Shown here one piece after another: positions 1 to 5,054 of a stretch of 5,314 bases of DNA (position 1 is its first letter; each line of letters opens with the position of its first letter). Origin of the DNA: Casp-actino8 sp964563545 (lineage in GTDB: Bacteria > Actinomycetota > Acidimicrobiia > Acidimicrobiales > Ilumatobacteraceae); contig CAZLXB010000055.1 in the NCBI GenBank assembly GCA_964563545.1, positions 1-5,314 on the forward strand, given 5' to 3'. The position numbers and the translations under genes are program-made. The notes under the pieces were generated by a model that was not told the DNA's origin, ran no database searches, and was given only the letters and a program-made list of their open reading frames with translations.

Positions 1-50
1 TGGCGGTGCTCCTTGGTTGGCTCGACCGCCAGCGCCTGACCGACGACTGA
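1..50 (+). CDS. C-terminal end of an unidentified + strand gene (partial)
   Basis: Reading from base 3, the frame gives a short tail, AVLLGWLDRQRLTDD, and then a TGA stop at 48-50. Nearly every codon ends in G or C, as in the confirmed genes of this window. The tail ends only 7 bases before the stop codon of the convergent galE-like gene, a normal spacing for tail-to-tail genes. Fifteen residues are too few to identify a family. A competing frame (from base 2) runs on to 328 but lies wholly antisense to the galE-like gene and is better treated as a shadow. The gene body lies outside the window, so this call rests only on codon bias and position. Confidence 0.45.
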   Translation, partial: AVLLGWLDRQRLTDD

Positions 51-61
51 GTCGTAGTCAG
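36..61. terminator. Possible bidirectional terminator hairpin between convergent genes
   Basis: An imperfect inverted repeat is centred on the two convergent stop codons. CTGAC (36-40) pairs with GTCAG (57-61) and ACGAC (43-47) pairs with GTCGT (51-55). The internal loop is 2x1 and the terminal loop is TGA (48-50), which is the + strand stop codon. The galE-like stop (58-60 on the minus strand) lies in the right arm. Position and symmetry fit a shared terminator, but there is no T-tract on either side, so it would not be a canonical intrinsic terminator. Confidence 0.3.
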
Positions 62-1038
62 CGGAAGCCGTTGGGGTGCGCTGAGTGCCAGGCGTACGCC
101 GACTCGATGATGTCGGCGAGCGTGTGCCTCGCCTTCCAGCCGAGCAACTGCGCGGCGAGCGACGCGTCGGCGTACACCTCGGCCGGATCACCCGGTCGAC
201 GACTCACGAACTCGTGCGGCACAGGACGTCCGCTCACCCGCTCGGTCTCGCGCAACACCTCGAGCACCGAAGCGCCGTGGCCGGTTCCGAGATTCACGGT
301 GATGTCGGCGCCACCAGTGGCCAGGTGATCGAGTGCGGCCACATGAGCCGTGGCGAGATCTTCCACGTGGATGTAGTCGCGCACGCCGGTTCCATCGGAA
401 GTGGGGTAGTCGTTGCCGAACACGCGCAACGGGGCGCTCGCACCGAGCGCGGCCTTCATCACGAGCGGCACGAGGTTGGTGGTGATCGACCAGTCCTCGC
501 CGATTGCGCCGTCGGCGGCGGCACCGGCGGCATTGAAGTAGCGAAGGCTCGCCCAGTGGAGACCGCGCGTCGCGCCGTACCACGAGATCACGCGCTCCAT
601 CACGGCCTTGGTCTCGGCGTACACGTTCTCGGGGGCGAGCCCCGCCGTTTCACGGACCGGCAACCTCGCCGGACTTCCGTACACCGCGGCCGACGACGAG
701 AAGACAAGCCGATTCACGCCAGCGGCCAGTGCGCCCTCCACGAGGTGCACCGTGCCCTGCACGTTGTTCAGCCAATACATGCCCGGCTTCTCCATGGATT
801 CACCGGCGCTCTTGTAGGCGGCGAAATGCACGATGTCGGTCACTTCGAAGTCGCGACACACGCGCTCGACGAGTGATTCGTCGGCGATGCTCCCCACCAC
901 GAGCGGAGTGTCGAACAACGACTCACGGTGGCCACGCTCCAAGGAGTCGAGCACCACCACATCGCGACCCGAGGAACGCAACAGCCGCACGGTGTGCGAG
1001 CCGATGTAGCCGGCACCACCCGTGACGAGGATGGTCAC
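58..1038 (-). CDS. galE: UDP-glucose 4-epimerase family protein (GalE-like; possibly UDP-xylose 4-epimerase)
   Basis: A 326-aa NAD-dependent extended short-chain dehydrogenase/reductase of about the usual GalE length. It would interconvert UDP-glucose and UDP-galactose, or a related UDP-sugar pair, in the cytoplasm. Visible motifs are the Rossmann TGGAGYIG (residues 6-13), catalytic SSS (114-116), YAETK with Tyr140 and Lys144, the GalE hallmark DGTGVRDYIHVEDLA (215-229), and a C-terminal LGW motif. The GTG start at 1038-1036 was chosen because the Rossmann strand begins there, the preceding gene's TGA overlaps it as GTGA, and a GAGGG Shine-Dalgarno (1049-1045) lies 6 bases upstream. An ATG start at 1149 would add 37 residues unlike any GalE and read through the upstream gene. 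By eye, Val288 sits where E. coli GalE has Tyr299, a residue that restricts the sugar pocket, so substrate range may be wider. It is last in an operon behind ugd and uxs. The family is certain; the substrate is not. Confidence 0.9.
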   Translation of the reverse strand: MTILVTGGAGYIGSHTVRLLRSSGRDVVVLDSLERGHRESLFDTPLVVGSIADESLVERVCRDFEVTDIVHFAAYKSAGESMEKPGMYWLNNVQGTVHLVEGALAAGVNRLVFSSSAAVYGSPARLPVRETAGLAPENVYAETKAVMERVISWYGATRGLHWASLRYFNAAGAAADGAIGEDWSITTNLVPLVMKAALGASAPLRVFGNDYPTSDGTGVRDYIHVEDLATAHVAALDHLATGGADITVNLGTGHGASVLEVLRETERVSGRPVPHEFVSRRPGDPAEVYADASLAAQLLGWKARHTLADIIESAYAWHSAHPNGFR

Positions 1039-1994
1039 GCGAAACCCTCGTGGGTGCGGAAGTGATGCACCATGCGGGCGAGCCCTTCGCTCAACTGCAC
1101 CGATGGTTCCCAGCCGAGAAGGTCGCGGGCCTTGGTGATGTCGGGGCAACGCTGCAGCGGATCGCCCTCGCGCTCGGGCGGCAGTGGCACCGACGTGATG
1201 ATGCTCGCTGACCCGGTGACGGCCAGCACGAGTTCGGCGAGTTGGCGCATGGTGAATTCGCCCGGATTGCCGATGTTCACCGGCTCTTGCACATCGCTGT
1301 CGAGCAACGCCACGATGCCGCGCACTTCGTCACTCACATGACAGAACGAGCGGGTCTGCGCGCCATCACCGTGCAAGGTGATGGGCTCGCCCCGCAACGC
1401 CTGCTCCACGAAGGTGTTCACCACGCGACCATCACCCGGTCGCATGCGTTCGCCGTAGGTGTTGAAAATGCGCACGATACGAATGGGTAACGCGTGCATC
1501 CGGTGGTACGCCATGGTGATGGCTTCGGAGAATCGCTTGGCTTCGTCGTAGCAACTGCGCGGGCCGATCGACGACACGTTGCCCCAATACGATTCGGGCT
1601 GCGGATGCACGAGCGGATCTCCGTACACCTCGCTCGTGGAAGCGAGGAAGAAGCGTGCGCCGTCGGCGAGCGCGCGGTCGAGCAACGCGCGCGTGCCGGT
1701 GCTACCGACGGCGAGGATCTCGAGTGGCATGGTGGCGAAGTCGTTGGGCGAGGCCGGACTGGCGAGATCCATCACGGCATCGAAGGGGTCGCGCAGCGCC
1801 GGATGATCGGGCCACGGCATGGTGATGTCGTGCTGAACGAGAGTGAACAACGGACCACTCACCAAGTGCGCCACGTTGGAGGCGCGGCCGGTGCAGAGAT
1901 TGTCGACGGCCACGACTTCGTCGCCGCGGTTCACGAGCACATCGGCCACGTGCGAACCGATGAAGCCGGCGCCACCGGCGAGCAGCACACGCAT
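1035..1994 (-). CDS. uxs: UDP-glucuronate decarboxylase (UDP-xylose synthase)
   Basis: A 319-aa cytoplasmic enzyme of the NAD-dependent epimerase/dehydratase family, predicted to convert UDP-glucuronate to UDP-xylose and CO2 through a 4-keto intermediate with bound NAD. The Rossmann motif GGAGFIGSH is at residues 7-15. Features typical of UDP-glucuronate decarboxylases rather than RmlB or GalE are DLASPASP (77-84), ASTSEVYGDP (118-127, with the Ser-Glu pair), YWGNV then IGPRSCYDEAKR (136-154, catalytic Tyr149 and Lys153), RIFNTYGERM (175-184), QTRSF (213-217) and C-terminal RCPDITKARDLLGWEP (282-297). The ATG at 1994-1992 shares its A with the ugd stop (TGATG). AGGGA at 2010-2006 is a possible Shine-Dalgarno with 11-base spacing. 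A start at 2036 would add 14 residues before the conserved first beta strand and overlap ugd further, so it was rejected. Its substrate is the product of the upstream ugd, which strongly supports the call. Confidence 0.93.
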   Translation of the reverse strand: MRVLLAGGAGFIGSHVADVLVNRGDEVVAVDNLCTGRASNVAHLVSGPLFTLVQHDITMPWPDHPALRDPFDAVMDLASPASPNDFATMPLEILAVGSTGTRALLDRALADGARFFLASTSEVYGDPLVHPQPESYWGNVSSIGPRSCYDEAKRFSEAITMAYHRMHALPIRIVRIFNTYGERMRPGDGRVVNTFVEQALRGEPITLHGDGAQTRSFCHVSDEVRGIVALLDSDVQEPVNIGNPGEFTMRQLAELVLAVTGSASIITSVPLPPEREGDPLQRCPDITKARDLLGWEPSVQLSEGLARMVHHFRTHEGFA

Positions 1995-3277
1995 CAGCGG
2001 CCGATTCCCTGATACGCGAAGCCAACGGCCGTCCACGCATCACGATCGAGCAGATTGCGCGCGTCCACCACGCCACGACCCCGCATGGCCGTGGCCGCAT
2101 CGGCCGCCACCACCGAACGGAACGCGTCCCACTCGGTGAGAACGCACAACGCATCGGCGTTGCGGCACGCATCGAGCGCAGAACCCACGAGCTCCACACC
2201 TTCGGGCACCCCGAAGCGATGAGTGGGCACGGTGGGGTCGTGGGCCACCACGCGCGCACCGCCGGCCAACAGGCGCTGCACCACTTCGAGTGACGGCGAA
2301 TCACGCAAGTCGTCGGTATTGGCCTTGAACGTGAGCCCCCACACCGCAATCGTCTTTCCGGCGAGTGAACCACCAGCGGCGTCGGCGACTTTGCGCGCCA
2401 CGCGATCGAACTGTTGCGCGTTCACGGTGATCACACCGCTGAGCAGATCGAAGTCGTAGCCGGCGTCCTCGGCGATCTTCACGAGCGCGCGCGAGTCCTT
2501 GGGGAAACAACTGCCACCCCAACCCGGACCGGGTTGTAGGAACGCGCTCCCAATGCGCTTGTCGGATCCGATGCCATCGACGACGTCGTTGATGTCGGCG
2601 CCCACGCCTTCGCAGATGGCGGCGATGGCGTTCACGAAACTCAACTTGGTAGCCAGGAATGCATTGGCCGCGTACTTGATGGTCTCGGCCGAAGCGGGGT
2701 CGGTCACGATGGTGCGCGCACCGAGCGATGCATAGAGCGCGGCCACTTGTTCGGCCGCCGCGCGATCGTCGGCACCGACCACCACCCGATCGGGATGCAA
2801 GAAGTCCTGCAGGGCCGAGCCCTCACGCAAGAACTCGGGGTTCGACACCACGTTCACATCGGGTCGTTGCAACACTCGCTCCACGACCTTGGTGGAGCCG
2901 ACGGGCACCGTGGACTTGTTGACCACGATGGCGCCCGTCGGCAGAACGCCGGCGATCTCGGCCGCGGCGGCCTCTATATAAGAGAGGTCAGCCGAGCCGT
3001 CGTCGCCTTGCGGTGTGGGCACACACAGAAACGCGATCTCGCAATCGGCCACGGCGGGCGCCGCCCCGACCACGAAACGCAACCGCCCGGACGCCAAGCC
3101 TTCGGCGAGCAAGACGGAGAGCCCGGCCTCCACGATGGGCATCTCACCCCGGGACAGGCGCTCCACCTTGTGGGCATCGATGTCGGCGCAGGTGACCGAG
3201 TGCCCGAGGTGTGCCAGGCACACTCCGGTGGTGAGCCCCACATAGCCGGTTCCGATCACGGCAATGCGGGACGACAT
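1994..3277 (-). CDS. ugd: UDP-glucose 6-dehydrogenase
   Basis: A 427-aa cytoplasmic enzyme of the UDP-glucose/GDP-mannose dehydrogenase family, of normal family length. It oxidises UDP-glucose to UDP-glucuronate with two NAD+. Motifs in order: N-terminal NAD-binding GTGYVG (9-14), Asp32 after the second strand, KSTVPVGST (121-129), NPEFLREGSA (146-155), the central helix with KYAANAFLATKLSF (201-214), the catalytic-cysteine motif GGSCFPKD (254-261, Cys257), and the C-terminal FKANTDDLRDSPS (317-329). The ATG at 3277-3275 places the Rossmann strand directly at the N-terminus. A start at 3334 would add 19 residues of non-conserved sequence and is unlikely. There is no convincing Shine-Dalgarno, but TAGCCT lies 8 bases upstream, so the message may be leaderless. 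It is the first gene of the ugd-uxs-galE operon, diverging from a sigma factor gene. A short AT-rich patch with the rare codons TCT-TAT-ATA (around 2971-2987) stands out against its GC-rich codons. Confidence 0.95.
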   Translation of the reverse strand: MSSRIAVIGTGYVGLTTGVCLAHLGHSVTCADIDAHKVERLSRGEMPIVEAGLSVLLAEGLASGRLRFVVGAAPAVADCEIAFLCVPTPQGDDGSADLSYIEAAAAEIAGVLPTGAIVVNKSTVPVGSTKVVERVLQRPDVNVVSNPEFLREGSALQDFLHPDRVVVGADDRAAAEQVAALYASLGARTIVTDPASAETIKYAANAFLATKLSFVNAIAAICEGVGADINDVVDGIGSDKRIGSAFLQPGPGWGGSCFPKDSRALVKIAEDAGYDFDLLSGVITVNAQQFDRVARKVADAAGGSLAGKTIAVWGLTFKANTDDLRDSPSLEVVQRLLAGGARVVAHDPTVPTHRFGVPEGVELVGSALDACRNADALCVLTEWDAFRSVVAADAATAMRGRGVVDARNLLDRDAWTAVGFAYQGIGR

Positions 3278-3285
3278 GGGGCGTA

Positions 3286-3291
3286 AGGCTA
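3286..3291 (-). promoter_or_regulatory. Candidate -10 box for a leaderless ugd transcript
   Basis: On the minus strand TAGCCT (3291-3286) matches TAnnnT and is separated by exactly 8 bases from the ugd ATG at 3277. No Shine-Dalgarno lies between. This geometry is what a leaderless actinobacterial mRNA would show, and the same TAnnnT-N8-ATG layout recurs before the gene at 5055. No good -35 hexamer is visible at the matching distance. Confidence 0.4.
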
Positions 3292-3340
3292 CCGACCACC
3301 CCAGTTCGGGGGTTCTGTGAGTTGAGCAGGGCATTCGTCG

Positions 3341-3366
3341 GGAACCGGACGTGGATGACCGACGTC
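3341..3366 (+). promoter_or_regulatory. Candidate ECF sigma-type promoter upstream of the sigma factor gene
   Basis: GGAAC (3341-3345) and CGTC (3363-3366) are separated by 17 bases. This matches the general GGAAC / CGTC pattern known for many ECF sigma factors. Transcription would start near 3373, leaving a leader of roughly 170 bases that contains the dyad at 3435 and the hairpin at 3448. Since it precedes an ECF sigma gene, autoregulation is the natural reading. The exact sequence preference of this sigma is unknown. Confidence 0.45.
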
Positions 3367-3368
3367 GA

Positions 3369-3398
3369 ATTGTGTCGCTGTCACAAATCGGGGGTCAA
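3369..3398 (-). promoter_or_regulatory. Candidate sigma-70-like promoter for the ugd operon
   Basis: On the minus strand TTGACC (3398-3393; 5 of 6 to TTGACA) is followed after 18 bases by CACAAT (3374-3369; 4 of 6 to TATAAT). Transcription would begin near 3362, giving an mRNA leader of about 85 bases before ugd. It overlaps the right-pointing ECF-like promoter at 3341-3366. It is an alternative or addition to the leaderless start nearer the gene. This is motif evidence only. Confidence 0.3.
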
Positions 3399-3434
3399 CG
3401 CGGTAACAACTCTCCGACAATTGAAGAAAGTGGT

Positions 3435-3446
3435 GTGAAGGTTCAC
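3435..3446. promoter_or_regulatory. Perfect short dyad GTGAA-GG-TTCAC, possible operator
   Basis: GTGAA (3435-3439) and TTCAC (3442-3446) form a perfect inverted repeat around a GG centre. A two-base loop is too tight for a good RNA hairpin, so protein binding to DNA is the likelier role, if any. It lies between the putative ECF promoter and the sigma gene and directly abuts the larger hairpin at 3448. No known regulator site was recognised. Confidence 0.25.
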
Positions 3447-3447
3447 G

Positions 3448-3477
3448 CAAGAAGTCCGTACCGACGGACGTTTCTTG
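3448..3477 (+). repeat. Bulged 12-bp hairpin in the presumed leader of the sigma gene
   Basis: CAAGAA (3448-3453) pairs with TTCTTG (3472-3477), and GTCCGT (3454-3459) pairs with ACGGAC (3464-3469). The loop is the tetrabase ACCG (3460-3463), with a 2-base bulge GT (3470-3471) on the 3' side. All 12 pairs are Watson-Crick. It lies 52 bases before the Shine-Dalgarno of the sigma gene and is followed by GGGG rather than a T-run, so it does not look like a simple intrinsic terminator. A regulatory leader structure or a protein-binding dyad are both possible. Confidence 0.5.
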
Positions 3478-3529
3478 GGGGAAGTCGCACCGAGTGCCAG
3501 ACGAACCAATAGTTAGAGTACGGAGCAGA

Positions 3530-3534
3530 AAGGA
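3530..3534 (+). promoter_or_regulatory. Shine-Dalgarno that sets the sigma factor start
   Basis: AAGGA (3530-3534), within the purine run AGAAAGGAAGAG, lies 7 bases before the ATG at 3542. This is close to ideal spacing and decides the start against the in-frame GTG at 3494, which has no such site, and the ATG at 3548, which is 13 bases away. Confidence 0.8.
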
Positions 3535-3541
3535 AGAGCGC

Positions 3542-4999
3542 ATGGCGATGTCAATCGACGATCCACGTCTCGTCGAATCTTTCCGTGCCGGCGAGAACGA
3601 TGCCTTCGAGGCACTCGTGCGCGCCCATCGCCCCGCGCTCTATCGCCACGCCCTGCGTCGCCTCGCCGACCACGCGTCGGCCGAAGACGCCGTGCAAGAA
3701 ACCTTCACCCGCGCCTATCGCTCTCGCGCTCGAGTGGGTGACGACTGGCGTCTCTCGGCTTGGCTCCACCAGATCCTCGCCAACGTGTGCATCGACGAAG
3801 CCAATCGCCGTCGCCGCGAGACCGACAAGGCCGGCCGCTGGGCCACCACCGACATGCCATCGCGTGGCGTGACCCCGGCACTCGACATGCAGCTCGGTCT
3901 CGACGCCGATCACTCCGAAGTGGTGGAAGCGCTCCGCTTGCTCCCGAGTCAGTATCAGGAAGCACTCACCCTTCGTTACGGCGCCGAACTCGAGTACGAC
4001 GAGATGGCCGCGGTGCTCGAAGTGTCAGAAGAGAACGCCCGCGCTCGGGTGAGCCGCGCGAGCAAGGCCATGCGTCTGTTGCTGCGTCCGGTGGCTGCCT
4101 TCATCGCGTTCATGATGGCCACGGTGTTCCGTCGCGGCAGCAAGGCTGCCAACGCGATGTCGATCGGCGAATCCGCCTCGGCAACCACTGCGTCGCACAC
4201 CTCCACTTTCGCCGCCAACTTCGCGCCGCTCATCGAGACCGCGCAGGCCGTGGCGGTGCAGGCACCCACGGCAATCCCCACCATCGGTAAAGCCGCCATC
4301 GGTATCGGCATGCTCGTGGTGGCAACGTCTCCGGCCACCGCACCGGCCATTGTCGATCGCCTCACCGCCGACACCGATGAATCGTCGGTGCCTGCGAGTG
4401 AGCTCCCGGCCGAGTCGGGTGATGTGGTGGTGGTCGACCCCGCCGATGGTTCGGCCGAATCCGGTGAAGCGGGTGCCGACTCCGGCACCGAGGCCACCCC
4501 CGATTCCGTGCCGGTGTTCATCGCCGGCGAAACCCCCACCCCCGAATACGGCAGCGAGTCGGCCACCGAAGTCGGCGCCACCGACGAATCGCCGGTCACC
4601 ACCGTGGTGGCCGCGCCCCTCACCGATCCTTCGGGCGAAGCGGCCCAGCTCACCGCGAGCGGTATCAGCGTCACTCCGGCCGGTGCCCGTATAGACCTCT
4701 CGGGCTCTGCCACCGTCGCCGTGGGCGACACCAATCTCTCGGGTCCGCTGACCGGACGCCTCTCGTTCGTGACCGAACCCGATGCCAATGGTGTGCAGCG
4801 CTACGACGGTGTGCTCACCGTGGCCACCGCCGATGGCAACGTGGAGATCCGGATCATCGGGTATTCCACCCTCGGCGCCGACGGTTCGTATGCGCTGAGC
4901 GGGCGTTTCCGGGCCTCGGGCGCCACCGGCGCGATGCTCACGAGCGGCTCCTTGAGTGGCTCGCTCGACTCGTCGCTCACCCTTTCGCTCCGTAGTTAG
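3542..4999 (+). CDS. ECF-type RNA polymerase sigma factor with a long, possibly membrane-spanning C-terminal extension
   Basis: A 485-aa protein, whereas plain ECF sigma factors have about 160-200 residues. Sigma region 2 spans residues 20-92, with core- and -10-binding features AEDAVQETFTRAYR (47-60) and AWLHQILANVCIDEANRRRR (73-92). Region 4 spans about 125-182, with LPSQYQEALTLRY (134-146) and a helix-turn-helix EMAAVLEVSEENARARVSRA (154-173). Beyond it come a short apolar stretch (183-196) followed by Arg-Arg, an Ala/Thr-rich stretch, and a second hydrophobic segment (about 251-271) preceded by Lys250. An acidic Ser/Thr/Pro-rich linker follows (276-365). The last 120 residues alternate polar and apolar residues like beta strands. 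No Lys, Arg or His occurs between Arg273 and Arg383, suiting an extracytoplasmic linker. The only cysteine is Cys83, so no zinc-binding anti-sigma domain is fused. The sigma domains are known family features; membrane anchoring and sensing are inferences. It diverges from the ugd operon and precedes a secreted-protein gene. Confidence 0.88.
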   Translation: MAMSIDDPRLVESFRAGENDAFEALVRAHRPALYRHALRRLADHASAEDAVQETFTRAYRSRARVGDDWRLSAWLHQILANVCIDEANRRRRETDKAGRWATTDMPSRGVTPALDMQLGLDADHSEVVEALRLLPSQYQEALTLRYGAELEYDEMAAVLEVSEENARARVSRASKAMRLLLRPVAAFIAFMMATVFRRGSKAANAMSIGESASATTASHTSTFAANFAPLIETAQAVAVQAPTAIPTIGKAAIGIGMLVVATSPATAPAIVDRLTADTDESSVPASELPAESGDVVVVDPADGSAESGEAGADSGTEATPDSVPVFIAGETPTPEYGSESATEVGATDESPVTTVVAAPLTDPSGEAAQLTASGISVTPAGARIDLSGSATVAVGDTNLSGPLTGRLSFVTEPDANGVQRYDGVLTVATADGNVEIRIIGYSTLGADGSYALSGRFRASGATGAMLTSGSLSGSLDSSLTLSLRS

Positions 5000-5005
5000 T
5001 GGTGT

Positions 5006-5045
5006 GGGGAGCCGCCGTGGGCGGGCCGATGACTCACGGCTACCC
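5006..5045 (+). terminator. Weak inverted repeat after the sigma factor gene, possible terminator
   Basis: GGGGAGCCG (5006-5014) and CGGCTACCC (5037-5045) pair at 8 of 9 positions around a 22-base loop. An alternative pairing uses GCCGTG (5014-5019) with CACGGC (5035-5040). The right arm overlaps the -10 candidate at 5041. There is no T-tract, so termination here is only a possibility. The gap between the two genes is 55 bases. Confidence 0.22.
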
Positions 5046-5046
5046 T
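5041..5046 (+). promoter_or_regulatory. Candidate -10 box for a leaderless transcript of the secreted-protein gene
   Basis: TACCCT (5041-5046) matches TAnnnT and lies exactly 8 bases before the ATG at 5055, with no Shine-Dalgarno between. The spacing is identical to that of TAGCCT before ugd on the other strand. No clear -35 hexamer is visible upstream. The two independent matches support each other as a species-typical leaderless start. Confidence 0.4.
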
Positions 5047-5054
5047 CGGCTCGC

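Noticed and set aside
85..876. Long + strand reading frame antisense to the galE-like gene
   Set aside because: The minus strand carries all GalE motifs over the same bases. The + frame has no family features and is a shadow caused by GC3 bias.
1039..1149. Upstream ATG extending the galE-like protein by 37 residues
   Set aside because: The extension lies wholly within the uxs coding sequence and has no GalE-like content. The GTG at 1038 has a good GAGGG site and the stop/start overlap typical of operons.
3278..3334. Upstream start for ugd at 3334
   Set aside because: It adds 19 residues before the Rossmann beta strand, which begins right at the N-terminus in this family. The ATG at 3277 fits the family and the -10-like box.
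3370..3386. TTGTG-N7-CACAA as a CRP/GlxR-family site
   Set aside because: The known consensus spaces the TGTG and CACA cores by 8 bases, while here the gap is 7. It is kept only as a weak unnamed dyad.
3379..3405. TGTCACA as an ECF41-type -35 element
   Set aside because: The -35 heptamer matches, but no CGTC follows at 16 bases (CGGT occurs at 15). The sigma encoded here shows no SnoaL-like C-terminal domain expected for ECF41.
3514..3519. TAGAGT as a -10 box for the sigma gene
   Set aside because: It matches TAnnnT, but there is no -35 at 16-18 bases. One weak hexamer in an otherwise signal-rich leader is not enough.
3494..3541. GTG start for the sigma factor at 3494
   Set aside because: No Shine-Dalgarno precedes it, whereas AAGGA lies 7 bases before the ATG at 3542. 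The extra 16 residues include the translated ribosome binding site.
4424..4435. GTG tandem repeat in the sigma gene
   Set aside because: It is only four in-frame valine codons, too short to be a meaningful repeat or slippage tract.
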